The notes: generated from the letters alone by a model not told the origin. Positions 8,956 to 22,230 are shown, counted from the stretch's first letter. The stretch is DNA of 64,000 bases from Pseudomonas paralcaligenes (GCF_019655855.1 NZ_BPFX01000003.1:507525-571524), one strand, 5' to 3'. Numbers and translations are program-made.

Positions 8956-9834
8956 TCAGTCCCGCGGCGGCAGGCCCATGCGCTGGCGGGCCCGGTGCAC
9001 CGCGCCGCCGCGCACGGCCCAGCGCAGGGTCGGCGCCAGGCCGTTCACGCCCGCGCGGATGGCCCGGCTGCGCACGGGATCGATCCGTTCGCCGAGCAGG
9101 TCCTGGGCCCAGCCTGGCAGCAGGTCGACGCCGGCCTGCATCAGCAGCTTGCCCACCGGCACGGCCAGCGCGCTGGGGGCCGGGGCGCCGCGCAGGATGC
9201 GCAGGATTTCCCGCGAGCGTTCGTCGCACAGCAGTTGCGGGCGCACGCCCTCGAGGTAAGCGGCGACCTCGGCGCGCGAGCGCGGCACGCCTTCGGCGCC
9301 CAGGCGCTCGGCGATCAGCGCCACTTCGGCGTAGTAGCGGTCCTGGTCCGCCTCGCTCAGCGCGGGATTGCGGTAGCGCAGGTGGGCGGCGAGGAAGCTG
9401 GAGACTTCGGCCACGTGTACCCAGGTCAGCAGGGCCGGGTCGCTGGCGGCGTAGGGGCGGCCGTCCGGCGCGGTGCCAACCACGCGCAGGTGGATGGTGC
9501 GCACCTTGTCGATCAGCCATTCGGCGTCGCGCCGGGAGGCGAAGGTGGTGCCGGAGATGAACTGGCCGGTGCGGCGCAGGCGGCCGATCAGGTCCTCGCG
9601 GAAGTTCGAGTGGTCCCACACTCCGGCCAGGGCCAGCGGGTGCAGGGCCTGCATCAGCAGCGCGCAGATGCCGCCGACCATCATGCTGGTGAAGTCGCCG
9701 TGGACCCGCCAGCACACGGCGTCCGGGCCGAACAGGCCGGGGTCGCCCTGGGGCTGGCTGAAGTCGATCTGGCCGAGGGCGATGCCGCTGAGGCCGAGGA
9801 CCTGGGCTTCGATGCGGCGGCGGAGGAATTCCAC
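8956..9834 (-). CDS. oxygenase MpaB family protein (DUF2236)
   Basis: The 292-residue protein belongs to the DUF2236 / latex-clearing-protein / MpaB-like haem oxygenase family. Characteristic parts are VCWRVHGDFTSMMVGGICAL near the N-terminus, ALMQALHPLALAGVWDHSNF, and WVHVAEVSSFLAAHLRYRNP, whose histidines are candidate haem ligands. The substrate is unknown. The longest frame begins with TTG at 9855 inside a dispersed repeat; the GTG at 9834 has a GAGG 8 bases upstream and is preferred. Confidence 0.8.
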   Translation of the reverse strand: MEFLRRRIEAQVLGLSGIALGQIDFSQPQGDPGLFGPDAVCWRVHGDFTSMMVGGICALLMQALHPLALAGVWDHSNFREDLIGRLRRTGQFISGTTFASRRDAEWLIDKVRTIHLRVVGTAPDGRPYAASDPALLTWVHVAEVSSFLAAHLRYRNPALSEADQDRYYAEVALIAERLGAEGVPRSRAEVAAYLEGVRPQLLCDERSREILRILRGAPAPSALAVPVGKLLMQAGVDLLPGWAQDLLGERIDPVRSRAIRAGVNGLAPTLRWAVRGGAVHRARQRMGLPPRD

Positions 9835-9846
9835 GAGAGCAGCCTC

Positions 9847-9874
9847 AAGTTGCAAGCCGCAAGCGGCAAGTAAG
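9847..9874. repeat. AAGTTGCAAGCCGCAAGC repeat fragment
   Basis: AAGTTGCAAGCCGCAAGCGG shares its GCAAGC units, in inverse orientation, with the GCTTGCA tandem array 40 bases further on. Together they make an imperfect inverted repeat around 9850-9960. Confidence 0.55.
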
Positions 9875-9916
9875 AGCGAAAGCCTAACCGAGTCGATCCG
9901 GCTCTCATACTGGCTC

Positions 9917-9961
9917 GCTTGCAGCTTGCAGCTTGCAGCTTGCAGCTTGCAGCTTGCAGCT
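9917..9961. repeat. tandem heptamer array GCTTGCA x 6.4
   Basis: Six perfect copies of GCTTGCA plus a final GCT end immediately before the TAG stop of acsA (9962-9964, read on the minus strand). The number of copies is likely to vary by slippage. It lies in the 3' untranslated part of the acsA message, so the expected effect is on transcript structure and not on protein. Confidence 0.9.
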
Positions 9962-11899
<1,938 letters not shown>

Positions 11900-11978
11900 G
11901 GCGGGAATCCTTCTTATTGTTGAGCCGCAATGCCGAGCAGGGTGGACCAGGCAACTGCCCGGTTCAAGTGCCGGCGCC

Positions 11979-13031
11979 TCAGTGCGGCATGCGCGGGTAC
12001 TCGAGCTGTTGAACCACCAGGCGCTCGGTCGCCGCTCCATAGCGTTCGGCAATGTCGCGCAGGGCCAGTTCCAGGCTGGCCATCGTCGTTGCGTGCGGGG
12101 CGGGCTCGGGCGGCAGCAGTTCGACGCTCGCCTGCCGTGGCAACAGTAGCAGGCCTGCACGGCCACGCACGGGGCCGGGCGCCACGGCCAGCACCTCGCT
12201 GCGGAAGGTGCGGCCGTAGGCGTCGGCACGCAGGGCCAGCGCCGCTTCGTCGAAGCCGTCGGCGACGACCAGGCCGATGCGCTGGTGCCGCCAGAAGGCC
12301 AGCCAGTTGCCGGCCACCGTCAGGTAGTCGTCAGCGGTGAAACCGAAGTTCGCACTGGCGTGGTCTGGCGACCAGTCGTCCACGCCCAGTTCGCGTGCCA
12401 GCCGTTCGGCCCGCGGCGTGCCGGCGATGGCCTCGACCAGGGCCAGGCTCAACGGCACGGCGGCGCTGATGCCGGCGCTGCTGACGATGCGGCCGTCCAC
12501 CACGTAGCGGCGGTCGTCCTGCCAGCGGGTCTCGGGGAACCCCTTCTCGCGGTCCTCGCGCGAGTACCAGTGGCCCGTGGCGCGTCGCCCCTGCAGCAGG
12601 CCGGCGTGGCCGAGCAGCAGCACACCGTCGCAGATGGCCACCAGGGTCGCCCCCTTGGTCGCCTGCTCGGCCAGCCAGGCGGTCAGGCGCGGGTCGTCGC
12701 TGTGGTGTACGGCGGGCACTATCAGATAGTCCGCGCCCTCGGGGTGGTTGCGGTCGAACTCGGCGAGGCTGGCCTGCGCCTGGATGCGCAGGGCCGGCAT
12801 CATCTCGATGGGGCCGGCGTCGCGGCCCAGCGCCACCAGATCGGCTACGCCGGCGCGACCGAGAATGCCGTAGGGCACCAGGTAATCGGCCAGTTCGGTC
12901 ATGCGGTTGTCGCCGACCACCGCCACCAGCGGGCGCTCGCGACCGAAGCGAGGCTCGTGGGGCGGCAGACGCTCGTCGGCCGGGGCGATCAGCGGTAACA
13001 GCAGGAGCAAGGCGAGCAGGGCAGGGCGCAT
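11979..13031 (-). CDS. secreted DJ-1/PfpI-family protein
   Basis: The 350-residue protein has a Sec signal peptide ([20 protein letters not shown]) and a DJ-1/PfpI-type domain with a candidate nucleophile Cys in [20 protein letters not shown]. That segment closely resembles the [20 protein letters not shown] segment of the divergent GlxA-type regulator, so the two domains are homologous. The enzymatic role is unknown. The start at 13031 has a GGAG upstream and opens the signal peptide; the frame from 13079 adds nothing recognisable. Confidence 0.78.
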   Translation of the reverse strand: MRPALLALLLLLPLIAPADERLPPHEPRFGRERPLVAVVGDNRMTELADYLVPYGILGRAGVADLVALGRDAGPIEMMPALRIQAQASLAEFDRNHPEGADYLIVPAVHHSDDPRLTAWLAEQATKGATLVAICDGVLLLGHAGLLQGRRATGHWYSREDREKGFPETRWQDDRRYVVDGRIVSSAGISAAVPLSLALVEAIAGTPRAERLARELGVDDWSPDHASANFGFTADDYLTVAGNWLAFWRHQRIGLVVADGFDEAALALRADAYGRTFRSEVLAVAPGPVRGRAGLLLLPRQASVELLPPEPAPHATTMASLELALRDIAERYGAATERLVVQQLEYPRMPH

Positions 13032-13139
13032 GGTGAGGCTCCACGGGGAAGGCGTTGGCGTTGCAGTCTGCGCCGGCACGTATTGGCGTGAATGACAACC
13101 ATGGATGAAAATCTGCCAACCCCTCCCGAGAGCTGCGCC

Positions 13140-14177
13140 ATGTCATCGCCCCACGAAGTTCTGTTGCTGGTGTTTCCCGGCTTCCAGTTGCTCGATGCCA
13201 GTGGTCCGGCCGAGGTGTTCGCCGCGGCCAACGACTTGCAGGGGTGGCCCTTGTACCGCTTGCGCCTGATCTCGCAGGAGGGCGGCCTGGTGGCGTCGTC
13301 CTCGGGCCTAGCCATGCACACCGAGCCGATGCCGGTGGCGGAGACGCTGGAGGGTTGCACCCTGCTGGTCAGCGGTGGTTTCGGTGTGCAGCAGGCCATG
13401 GGGCGTGGCCTGCTGGCGGCATGGCTGAAACGGGTGGCGCCGTGCCTGGCGCGCTGCGGCTCGGTGTGCACCGGCGCCTTCCTGCTGGCCCAGGCCGGGT
13501 TGCTCGACGGGCGCCGCGCCGCCACCCACTGGCGCTATGCCGAGCTGCTGCAGCGGCTGTTTCCACGGGTGCAGGTCGAGGCGGATGCGCTGTTCGTCGA
13601 GGAGGATCGGTTGTTCAGTTCGGCCGGCGTCAGTTCCGGCATCGACCTGTGCCTGGCCCTGCTGGAGGCCGACCATGGCCGCGAACTGGCGCTGCAGGTG
13701 GCCAAGGGACTGGTGGTGCATCTGCGCCGCAGTGGCGGCCAGCGCCAATTCAGCGCCGAGCTGCTGGCCCAGGCGGCCGCGCCGGGTGGCGTGGTCGAAG
13801 GCCTGGTGACGTGGCTGCACGAACATCTGCACGAGGCGCTGGATGTCGAGCGGATGGCGGCGGCGCTGTCGCTGTCGCCGCGCAGTCTGCATCGGCATTG
13901 CCAGGCCGAACTGGGCCAGACCCCGGCGCGCCTGCTGTTGCAGTTGCGCCTGGAACGGGCCTGTCGCCTGTTGGAGAACGGCGCGCCCTCGCTGAAGCGG
14001 GTGGCGCAGCAGACCGGCTTCGCCAGCGAGTACAACCTGCGGCGTGCCTTCCTGCAGTCGCTGGGCATCGCGCCCAGCGACTATCGGGCGCGCTTCAGCC
14101 GCGGTGACGGCCGCGGAAGAAGTCGATCAGGCCCTGGGTCGAGGGGTCCTCGGCCGGCGGCTGGTCCCAGCCGGTGA
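13140..14177 (+). CDS. GlxA-family AraC transcriptional regulator
   Basis: The 345-residue protein has an N-terminal DJ-1/PfpI-like sensor domain (about residues 1-190; [20 protein letters not shown] and [20 protein letters not shown]) and a C-terminal AraC double helix-turn-helix (about 215-315; [20 protein letters not shown] and [20 protein letters not shown]). It is divergent from a secreted protein with a related domain, probably its target. Relatives such as CdhR/GbdR/ArgR control amine or amino-acid catabolism; the signal here is unknown. The stop lies 83 bases inside the end of the convergent pgi gene. ATG codons at 13092 and 13101 are alternative starts. Confidence 0.85.
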   Translation: MSSPHEVLLLVFPGFQLLDASGPAEVFAAANDLQGWPLYRLRLISQEGGLVASSSGLAMHTEPMPVAETLEGCTLLVSGGFGVQQAMGRGLLAAWLKRVAPCLARCGSVCTGAFLLAQAGLLDGRRAATHWRYAELLQRLFPRVQVEADALFVEEDRLFSSAGVSSGIDLCLALLEADHGRELALQVAKGLVVHLRRSGGQRQFSAELLAQAAAPGGVVEGLVTWLHEHLHEALDVERMAAALSLSPRSLHRHCQAELGQTPARLLLQLRLERACRLLENGAPSLKRVAQQTGFASEYNLRRAFLQSLGIAPSDYRARFSRGDGRGRSRSGPGSRGPRPAAGPSR

Positions 14178-15759
14178 GGCGCTGGTAGACGCCCTTGCCG
14201 AGATCCTTGCCCAGCTCCACGCCCCACTGGTCGAAGGCGTTGATGCCCCAGATCACGCTCTGCACGAACACCTTGTGCTCGTACATCGCCACCAGCGCGC
14301 CCAGGCGGCGGGGGCTGATGCGCTCCAGCACCAGGGTGTTGCTCGGGCGGTTGCCCGGGATCACCTTGTGCGCGGCCAGGCGCTGCACCTCGTCCTCGCC
14401 CAGGCCCTTGGCGCGCAGCTCGGCCTCGGCCTCGGCGCGGCTCTTGCCGAGCATCAGCGCCTGGCTCTGCGACAGGCAGTTGGCGTAGAGCCACTGGTGG
14501 TGGTCGGCCACCGGGTTGTAGCTGACCACCGGCACGATGAAATCCGCCGGGATCAGCGGGGTGCCCTGGTGCAGCAGCTGGTGGTAGGCGTGCTGGCCGT
14601 TGCAGCCGACGCCGCCCCAGATCACCGGGCCGGTCTCGGTGCTCACCGGGCTACCGTCCTGGCGCACGCTCTTGCCGTTGGACTCCATGTCCAGCTGCTG
14701 CAGGTGCTTGGTGATGTTCCGCAGGTAGTGGTCGTAGGGCAGGATGGCGTGGCTCTGAGCGCCCCAGAAGTTGCCGTACCAGACGCCGAGCAGGGCCAAC
14801 AGCACCGGCATGTTCTTCTCGAACGGGGTGCTGCGGAAGTGCGTGTCCATGCTGTAGGCGCCGGACAGCAGCTCCTTGAAGTTGGACATGCCGATGGCCA
14901 GGGCGATGGGCAGGCCGATGGCCGACCATAGCGAGTAGCGCCCGCCGACCCAGTCCCACATGGGGAAGATGTTCTTCTCGCGGATGCCGAAGTCGATGGC
15001 CGCGTCCCGGTTGCTGGTGACGGCGATGAAGTGCCGGTACAGCTTCTCCTCGGTACCGCCGCGGGCCAGGTACCAGGAACGCGCGGCCTGGGCGTTCTTC
15101 AGGGTTTCCAGGGTGCCGAAGGACTTCGACGAGACGATGAACAGGGTGGTTTCGGCGTTGAGCTTGGCGGACAGTTCGTGGAATTCGCTGCCGTCGATGT
15201 TGGCCAGGTAGTGGCAGCGCACGCCGTGCTGGGTGAACGGCAGCAGCGCCTCGGACACCAGCTGCGGACCGAGGAACGAGCCGCCGATGCCGATGTTGAC
15301 CACGTCGGTGATGGTCTTCTCGCTGTAGCCGCGCCACAGGTTGCTGTGGATGCGGCTGACGATGTCGGTCATCTGGTTGAGCACGCGGTGCACGTCCGGC
15401 ATCACGTTGACGCCGTCGACCTTGACGCAGTCGCCGATCGGCCGGCGCAGGGCGGTGTGCAGGGCGGGGCGGCCCTCGGAGGCGTTGACCCGCTCGCCAT
15501 TGAACAGCGCCTCGATGGCCTCCTGCAGGCCGGCTTCCCGGGCCAGGTCGACCAGCAGGCCCAGGGTCTCCTCGCTGAGCAGGTTCTTCGAGTAATCGAG
15601 GAAGATGCCGCTGGTGCTCATGGAGAAGCGCTCGAAGCGTTTCGGGTCGGCCGCGAAGGCCTCGCGCATGCTGAAGTCCTGCATGGCCTGGCGATGCTGG
15701 CGCAGGGCCTGCCAGGCCGGCAGGGTGGTGACGTCGAGCGGGTGCTGGTAATACGCCAT
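14095..15759 (-). CDS. pgi: glucose-6-phosphate isomerase
   Basis: The 554-residue cytoplasmic enzyme interconverts glucose-6-phosphate and fructose-6-phosphate. PGI signatures are present: [30 protein letters not shown] and the second signature near [20 protein letters not shown]. Length matches bacterial Pgi. It lies next to panBCD as in P. aeruginosa. Its last 83 bases are antisense to the 3' end of the GlxA-type gene. Confidence 0.96.
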   Translation of the reverse strand: MAYYQHPLDVTTLPAWQALRQHRQAMQDFSMREAFAADPKRFERFSMSTSGIFLDYSKNLLSEETLGLLVDLAREAGLQEAIEALFNGERVNASEGRPALHTALRRPIGDCVKVDGVNVMPDVHRVLNQMTDIVSRIHSNLWRGYSEKTITDVVNIGIGGSFLGPQLVSEALLPFTQHGVRCHYLANIDGSEFHELSAKLNAETTLFIVSSKSFGTLETLKNAQAARSWYLARGGTEEKLYRHFIAVTSNRDAAIDFGIREKNIFPMWDWVGGRYSLWSAIGLPIALAIGMSNFKELLSGAYSMDTHFRSTPFEKNMPVLLALLGVWYGNFWGAQSHAILPYDHYLRNITKHLQQLDMESNGKSVRQDGSPVSTETGPVIWGGVGCNGQHAYHQLLHQGTPLIPADFIVPVVSYNPVADHHQWLYANCLSQSQALMLGKSRAEAEAELRAKGLGEDEVQRLAAHKVIPGNRPSNTLVLERISPRRLGALVAMYEHKVFVQSVIWGINAFDQWGVELGKDLGKGVYQRLTGWDQPPAEDPSTQGLIDFFRGRHRG

Positions 15760-15865
15760 GGGTGGCAATTTCCTTTGTGTGCGGCGTTCCGGTATCTGGA
15801 GGTTCAGGGCCCTGGGTGGTGCGCGCCTGTCGTTGCGCGCCTCGGCGCGCGGGCGCGGCGCACCA

Positions 15866-15893
15866 ACAAAAAGCCCGGAAGGGTTCCGGGCTT
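15866..15893 (-). terminator. intrinsic terminator of the pan operon
   Basis: On the minus strand the 10-bp stem AAGCCCGGAA/TTCCGGGCTT ends in a TTTTTG tail, 25 bases after the panD stop and before pgi, so pgi must have its own promoter in about 15760-15860. Confidence 0.88.
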
Positions 15894-15917
15894 GGAGTGT
15901 AGCGGTCGCCGACTCGT

Positions 15918-16298
15918 TCAGGCGACCTGCACGGGGATGGCGTTGCTGGTGTGGCTCAGCTCGCCGTCGGCGCCCATGTAGAGGACGCGGGGCTGGAAGT
16001 TGGCCAGTTCGGCCTCGCTGTAGTGGGCGTAGGCGCAGATGATGACGCGGTGGCCGACCCCGGCCTTGTGCGCGGCGGCGCCGTTGACCGAGATGATCTT
16101 CGAGCCTTCCTCGCCGCGGATGGCGTAGGTGGTGAAGCGCTCGCCGTTGTCCACGTTGTAGATCTGGATCTGCTCGTACTCGCGGATGCCGGACAGGTCC
16201 AGCCATTCGCCGTCGATGGCGCAGGAGCCTTCGTAGTCGAGCACCGCGTGGGTGACGATGGCGCGGTGCAGCTTGGCCTTGAGCATGATGGCGTGCAT
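15918..16298 (-). CDS. panD: aspartate 1-decarboxylase proenzyme
   Basis: The 126-residue pyruvoyl enzyme makes beta-alanine from aspartate for pantothenate synthesis. The self-cleavage site Gly24-Ser25 (YEGSCAID) is intact, giving the small beta and the pyruvoyl alpha chain. Tyr in [14 protein letters not shown] is conserved. It is the last gene of panBCD, separated from panC by 80 bases. Confidence 0.97.
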   Translation of the reverse strand: MHAIMLKAKLHRAIVTHAVLDYEGSCAIDGEWLDLSGIREYEQIQIYNVDNGERFTTYAIRGEEGSKIISVNGAAAHKAGVGHRVIICAYAHYSEAELANFQPRVLYMGADGELSHTSNAIPVQVA

Positions 16299-16378
16299 GA
16301 CTACTTCCCCCTCGGAATACTGCGGCGGCAGAGTGTGCCCGAACCCCCGCGGGGGTTCAAGGCCAGGCGATATGCGGG

Positions 16379-17227
16379 TTACAGCTCGAAGGCCAGGTTG
16401 TCGATCAGGCGCGTGGTGCCAAGGAAAGCGGCGGCCAGGATGACCAGCCGGGTGTCTTCGTCATGGGCCGGACGCAGGCCGACGGACTCGCGGATTTCCA
16501 GGTAGTCGGGGCGCAGGCCGGCGCTCAGCAGGCTGCCCTTGCCGCTCTCCACCAGCTGGGCGAAATTGCGCTCGCCGCCGCGGATGGCCTCGGCCAATTG
16601 GCGCAAGGTGCGGTGCAGGGCGGGCGCCTGGGCGCGCTGCTCGGCGCTCAGGTAGCCGTTGCGCGACGACAGGGCCAGGCCGTCCTCGGCGCGCACCGTC
16701 GGTTCGCCGATGATCTGGACCGGCATGTTCAGGTCGCGCACCAGGGTGCGGATCACGGCCAGCTGCTGGAAATCCTTCTCGCCGAACACGGCGATATCCG
16801 GCTGGACCATGTTGAACAGCTTGGTCACGACGGTGGCGACGCCCTCGAAGTGGCCCGGCCGGCTGGCGCCGCACAGGCCCTCGGAGACGCCGGGCACGCT
16901 GACCCGGGTCTGGCCTTCCTGGCCGTAGGGGTACATCTCGTCCACCTCGGGGTGGAACAGCAGGTGGCAGCCGGCGGCGACCAGTTTCTCCTGGTCGGCG
17001 ACCAGGGTGCGCGGGTACCTGGCCAGGTCCTCGCTGGGGCCGAACTGCAGCGGGTTGACGAAGATGCTGGCGACCACGAAGTCGGCGCGCTGGCCGGCTT
17101 TCTCCACCAGGGCGACGTGGCCCTCGTGCAGGTTGCCCATGGTCGGCACGAAGGCGACGCGCTTGCCGTCGCCGCGCGCCCGCGCCACGGCGGCGCGCAG
17201 TTCCACAACGGTCTTGACGGTGTTCAT
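16379..17227 (-). CDS. panC: pantothenate synthetase
   Basis: The 282-residue ATP-dependent ligase joins pantoate and beta-alanine. The HIGH-like HEGH ([16 protein letters not shown], residues about 25-40), the FGEKDFQQL segment and the KMSKS-like LSSRNGYLS are all present. The start codon overlaps the panB stop by four bases (ATGA), so translation is coupled. A much longer upstream frame (to 17626) is spurious because it runs through panB. Confidence 0.97.
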   Translation of the reverse strand: MNTVKTVVELRAAVARARGDGKRVAFVPTMGNLHEGHVALVEKAGQRADFVVASIFVNPLQFGPSEDLARYPRTLVADQEKLVAAGCHLLFHPEVDEMYPYGQEGQTRVSVPGVSEGLCGASRPGHFEGVATVVTKLFNMVQPDIAVFGEKDFQQLAVIRTLVRDLNMPVQIIGEPTVRAEDGLALSSRNGYLSAEQRAQAPALHRTLRQLAEAIRGGERNFAQLVESGKGSLLSAGLRPDYLEIRESVGLRPAHDEDTRLVILAAAFLGTTRLIDNLAFEL

Positions 17228-18024
17228 GCTGAGAATCCGTGCTCCGCGGCGGGGAAGCTGACGTCCTTCACCGCGCGCACGTAGGCGGAGAAGGCCGCCT
17301 GGATGCTCGGCTGGCCTTCCATGAAGTTCTTCACGAACTTGGGCGCGCGGCCGCTCAGGGACAGGCCGAGCATGTCGTGCATCACCAGTACCTGGCCGTC
17401 GGTGGCGGAGCCCGCGCCGATGCCGATGACCGGAATCTTCACCGCCTGGGTGATCTCGGCGGCCAGCTCGCTGGGCACGCATTCGAGCAGCAGCATGGCG
17501 GCGCCGGCCTGTTCCAGCGCCATGGCATCGGCGCGCAGCTGGCGGGCGGCGGCTTCGCCACGGCCCTGCACCTTGTAGCCGCCGAACACATTGACCGCCT
17601 GCGGGGTGAGACCCAGGTGGACGCACACCGGCACGCCGCGCTCGGCCAGCTGGCGGATCGGCTCGGCCAGCCAGCTGGCGCCTTCCAGCTTGATCATGTG
17701 GGCGCCGGCCTGCATCAGCGCGGCGCTGCTGGCGAAGGTCTGTTCCAGGGTGGCGTAGGCCATGAAGGGCAGGTCGGCGAGGATCAGCGCGCCCTGGTTG
17801 CCGCGCTTGACCGACGCGGTGTGGTAGGCCATGTCGCTCAGGGACACCGGCAGCGTGCTGTCGTGGCCCTGCAGGACCATGCCCAGGGAGTCGCCCACCA
17901 GCAGCACCTCCACGCCGGCCTCGCAGGCCGCCCGCGCCAGGGTGGCGTCATAGGCGGTCAGCATCGCGATCTTCTCGCCCTTCTGCTTCAGACCCAGCAG
18001 GGTGCTCACGGTTGTATCAGGCAT
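17224..18024 (-). CDS. panB: 3-methyl-2-oxobutanoate hydroxymethyltransferase (ketopantoate synthase)
   Basis: The 266-residue enzyme transfers a hydroxymethyl group from methylene-tetrahydrofolate to alpha-ketoisovalerate. Metal and substrate motifs are [27 protein letters not shown] and [15 protein letters not shown]. The start at 18024 has a strong GAGGAAG ribosome site; an in-frame ATG at 18102 adds a non-homologous extension. It is the first of panBCD. The folate-linked folK lies upstream in the same direction. Confidence 0.97.
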   Translation of the reverse strand: MPDTTVSTLLGLKQKGEKIAMLTAYDATLARAACEAGVEVLLVGDSLGMVLQGHDSTLPVSLSDMAYHTASVKRGNQGALILADLPFMAYATLEQTFASSAALMQAGAHMIKLEGASWLAEPIRQLAERGVPVCVHLGLTPQAVNVFGGYKVQGRGEAAARQLRADAMALEQAGAAMLLLECVPSELAAEITQAVKIPVIGIGAGSATDGQVLVMHDMLGLSLSGRAPKFVKNFMEGQPSIQAAFSAYVRAVKDVSFPAAEHGFSA

Positions 18025-18227
18025 CAAGGCTTCCTCATCAGCGGGCCGGACTACGGCGCTCGTGTCGCCTTCTCGGCCTTCTAGGGGCGGTGTTGTATGC
18101 ACCGCCTCGGGGCAACGGGACGCCTATAGTCCCGATGGGGGGGCGTGAAGTCAATCGCAGGTGTTACCGCGCTGTTACGGCGTTACCCGCTGCGCTCGGC
18201 CCCGCGTGGGTGGCGGCGCGCCCAGGG

Positions 18228-18725
18228 TTACAGGGCGCGCTCGGCGAGGCGTTCCAGGCCCGCGTAGGGGCAGGCGGTGAGCAGCGCCGACAGGGTGCGG
18301 CCGTCGGGCAGCTGGAGGTCGGCGGGGGCGATCTCGGCCAGCGGGTAGAGGACGAAGGCGCGCGCGTGCATGTGGTAGTGGGGCACGGTCAGGCGTTCCT
18401 CGGCGAGCAGGCGCTCGCCAAACAGCAGGATGTCCAGGTCCAGCGTGCGTGGCCCCCAGCGCTCGGCCTTGCGCACGCGGCCCTGCTCTCGCTCGATGTG
18501 CTGCAGGGAGTCGAGCAGCTCCAGCGGCGCCAGTTCGGTGTCCAGCGCGGCCACGGCATTGGCGTAGCGTGGTTGGTCCGGCGGGCCGAGCGGGTCGCTG
18601 GCATAGAAGGAGGAGACGGCGGCCAGCTGGCTGCACGGCAGTTCGGCGATGGCCGCCAGGGCGTCGCGCAGTTGCCGGAGCGGCTCGGCCAGGTTGCTGC
18701 CGAGGCCGAGGTAGACCCGTTCCAT
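18228..18725 (-). CDS. folK: 2-amino-4-hydroxy-6-hydroxymethyldihydropteridine pyrophosphokinase
   Basis: The 165-residue HPPK transfers pyrophosphate from ATP in folate synthesis. Hallmarks are YLGLGSNL at the N-terminus, FYASDPLGPPDQPRYANAV and the metal-binding RWGPRTLDLDILLFG. The start overlaps the pcnB stop by one base (TGATG), a coupled pair conserved in pseudomonads. A 320-residue frame continuing to 19190 reads through pcnB and is not real. Confidence 0.96.
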   Translation of the reverse strand: MERVYLGLGSNLAEPLRQLRDALAAIAELPCSQLAAVSSFYASDPLGPPDQPRYANAVAALDTELAPLELLDSLQHIEREQGRVRKAERWGPRTLDLDILLFGERLLAEERLTVPHYHMHARAFVLYPLAEIAPADLQLPDGRTLSALLTACPYAGLERLAERAL

Positions 18726-20146
18726 CACTCGCCGGCCGGACCGTCGCTGCGTGGGCCGCGACGGCGGTTGCGCCCGCCGCGGCGACGCTTGCGCGCGGCC
18801 GGCGCGGCACTGCCTTCGCCGGCGTCTTCCTGGCGATTGCCGAGGGCGCGGATCATGGCACGACGTTCGCTGTCGGTGGCGTCCTGGTAGTCGGTCCACC
18901 AGTCGCCGAGGCCGCCGGTCTGCTCGCCGGCGTCTTCGCGCAGCAGGAGGAAGTCGTAGCCGGCGCGGAAGCGCGGGTTCTCCAGCAGCAGGTCGGCGCG
19001 CTTGCCCTGGCGGCGCGGCAGGCGCTCCTGCATGTCCCAAATCTCGCGGATCGGGATGGTGAAGCGCTTGGGCACGGCGATGCGCCGGCACTGTTCGAGG
19101 ATCAGCTCGTGGGCCGCCTCCTGCATGGCGGGGATCGGCGGCATGCCGCGATCCTGCAGTTGCAGGGCGCGCGCCGGCAGCGCCGGCCACAGCAGGGCGG
19201 CGAACAGGAAGGCGGGGGTCACCGGCTTGCCGACGGCGATGCGCTCGTCGGTGTTGGCCAGGGCCTGGCGGATCAGCCGGCCGGCGTATTCCGGGTTGCG
19301 TTCCAGGGCTTTGGCGCTGGCCGGGAACAGCGGGGCGAACAGGTCGTAGTCCAGCAGCAGCTCGAACGTCCTTTCCGCACGGCCGGCGAGGAACAGCTTG
19401 AGCACTTCCTCGAACAGGCGCGCGGCGGGAATGTCGCGCAGCATGGGCGCCAGGCGGCGGATCGGCGCGGCGCTGTGCTTCTCGATCTCGAAGTCGAGCT
19501 TGGCGGCGAAGCGCACGGCGCGGAGCATGCGCACCGGGTCTTCCAGGTAGCGCTGCTCGGGATCGCCGATCAGGCGGATCAGGCGGTTGCGGATGTCGTG
19601 CACGCCGTGGGCGTAGTCCAGCACGCGCTCGCCGGTGACGTCGAAGTACAGCGCGTTGATGGTGAAGTCGCGGCGCTGGGCGTCGCTCTCCTGGCTGCCG
19701 TAGACGTTGTCGCGCAGGATGCGGCCGCTCTCGTTGCGCGCGGACAGGTGGCTGTCCTCTTCGTCGTCGCCCTGCGGGTGGTTGCTGCGGAAGGTGGCGA
19801 CCTCGATGATCTCGCGGCCGAAGTGGACGTGGGCCAGCTTGAAGCGGCGGCCGATCACCCTGGCATTGCGGAACTCGGCGCGGACCTGCTCGGGCGTGGC
19901 GCTGGTGGCGACGTCGAAGTCCTTCGGCTGCACGCCGATCAGCAGGTCGCGCACGCAGCCGCCGACCAGGTAGGCCTGGTAGCCGGACTTCTGCAGGCGG
20001 TCGACCACGCTCACCGCGTTGCGGCTGAACTGGCCGCGCTGCAGCGAATGCTGGCGCGGGCCGAGGATCTCCGGCGTGCTGCGGGGACGGGGTTGGCGCT
20101 TCAGCGCGAGGGGCGAGCGAAGGGACTTGAACAGCTTTTTCAGCAT
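18725..20146 (-). CDS. pcnB: poly(A) polymerase I
   Basis: The 473-residue class II nucleotidyltransferase adds 3' poly(A) tails that promote RNA decay. The active site is GGCVRDLLIG followed by KDFDVAT (two catalytic Asp) at about residues 61-79, then RRDFTINALYFD and the RNA-binding head domain. The C-terminus is a basic Arg-rich tail (ARKRRRGGRNRRR). The start MLKKLF at 20146 is preferred; the GTG at 20155 is an alternative. It lies downstream of crcZ, as in other pseudomonads. Confidence 0.95.
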   Translation of the reverse strand: MLKKLFKSLRSPLALKRQPRPRSTPEILGPRQHSLQRGQFSRNAVSVVDRLQKSGYQAYLVGGCVRDLLIGVQPKDFDVATSATPEQVRAEFRNARVIGRRFKLAHVHFGREIIEVATFRSNHPQGDDEEDSHLSARNESGRILRDNVYGSQESDAQRRDFTINALYFDVTGERVLDYAHGVHDIRNRLIRLIGDPEQRYLEDPVRMLRAVRFAAKLDFEIEKHSAAPIRRLAPMLRDIPAARLFEEVLKLFLAGRAERTFELLLDYDLFAPLFPASAKALERNPEYAGRLIRQALANTDERIAVGKPVTPAFLFAALLWPALPARALQLQDRGMPPIPAMQEAAHELILEQCRRIAVPKRFTIPIREIWDMQERLPRRQGKRADLLLENPRFRAGYDFLLLREDAGEQTGGLGDWWTDYQDATDSERRAMIRALGNRQEDAGEGSAAPAARKRRRGGRNRRRGPRSDGPAGE

Positions 20147-20271
20147 GGGAGGCACTGTTTGCAGGGATAAGCGGCCGGAAATGCCGGTAACCGCACGATT
20201 GGCGCGGATTCTAGCATCGGGAAGGAGAAGGATGGAAAAGGCAGGCTGGGGATGATGAGAGGGGTGAAGCT

Positions 20272-20624
20272 ACTGGGGGAGCCGAAGCTCCCCCCCAAAA
20301 TGGTGCGTGCTTTGTTTTTATTGTTATGCCGGGCCTGTTGTTCTTGTTGTAAGCCCGTTTGAGGTATCCCAAGCCGGGTACCAGGAGCAAACGGATTGCT
20401 TTGGATGCTGATGCTGCCATGATCTTTCCGTGATCCAACCAGTGCAGGCGCTGCTTTAGTGCAGTTTTTGTTGTTCTCAGCCTGGTCGTGGGGCGAACCC
20501 CAAAGGCAAATCCTCTCCAAAAGAATCAGTTAGCTGCGCCTCCGCGTTGTTGTTCTTGTTGGGCTGGAGCCGTTCTGTATTGTTTTTATTGTTGAGGTTT
20601 CAAGCGTTGTTATTGTTGTTGTGC
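20272..20624 (-). ncRNA. crcZ: CrcZ small RNA (antagonist of Hfq/Crc catabolite repression)
   Basis: The transcript should start near 20624 with GCACAACAACAATAACAA, just after a sigma-54 promoter, and end at a GC-rich hairpin at 20275-20294. At least six A-rich CA motifs are spread along it (minus strand at 20607-20622, 20580-20594, 20546-20561, 20465-20477, 20336-20350 and 20311-20326), for example AACAATAAAAACAA. Known CrcZ RNAs of about 400 nt lie between cbrB and pcnB, are switched on by CbrA/CbrB and titrate Hfq. Position, promoter and motif count all agree. Short open frames across it are not genes. Confidence 0.93.
20275..20294 (-). terminator. terminal hairpin of crcZ
   Basis: The stem GGGGGAGC/GCTCCCCC has the loop sequence TTCG on the transcribed (minus) strand. 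No clear U-tract follows, so the exact 3' end is uncertain. Confidence 0.6.
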
Positions 20625-20632
20625 CAGAGATA

Positions 20633-20649
20633 AAGCAGATGCCGTGCCA
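20633..20649 (-). promoter_or_regulatory. sigma-54 promoter of crcZ
   Basis: On the minus strand TGGCACGGCATCTGCTT has the invariant GG and GC elements separated by exactly 10 bases, as sigma-54 (-24/-12) promoters require. The predicted start is about 12 bases downstream, near 20624. CbrB, encoded just upstream, is the expected enhancer-binding activator. Confidence 0.9.
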
Positions 20650-20708
20650 GTTTTTGTAAATCCTTTATTTTCAATGACTTGATGATTTCATGGCCGGGCA
20701 GTAGGCCG

Positions 20709-20747
20709 AAAAAAGCCGGGTCATCGTTACCGATGAACCCGGCTTTT
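20709..20747 (-). terminator. intrinsic terminator of cbrB
   Basis: A long stem (AAAAGCCGGGT...ACCCGGCTTTT) with a TTTTTT tail on the minus strand separates cbrB from the crcZ promoter, so crcZ is expressed independently. Confidence 0.88.
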
Positions 20748-20808
20748 GTTACGCGATGTTGATGTGGGGTAACAGCTGCGGAACCAATCGCGTGGGGTTC
20801 TGTCGCGT

Positions 20809-22230
<1,422 letters not shown>

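Noticed and set aside
9917..9961. possible CRISPR-like array
   Set aside because: The 7-base units are directly joined with no spacers, so this is a simple tandem repeat.
13092..13139. longer N-terminus for the GlxA-type regulator
   Set aside because: Homology begins shortly after the ATG at 13140, and the extension has no conserved residues; it cannot be fully excluded.
20140..20520. small open frames within the crcZ region (also 20211-20438)
   Set aside because: They lie inside the non-coding CrcZ RNA, and their sequence is explained by repeated A-rich motifs.
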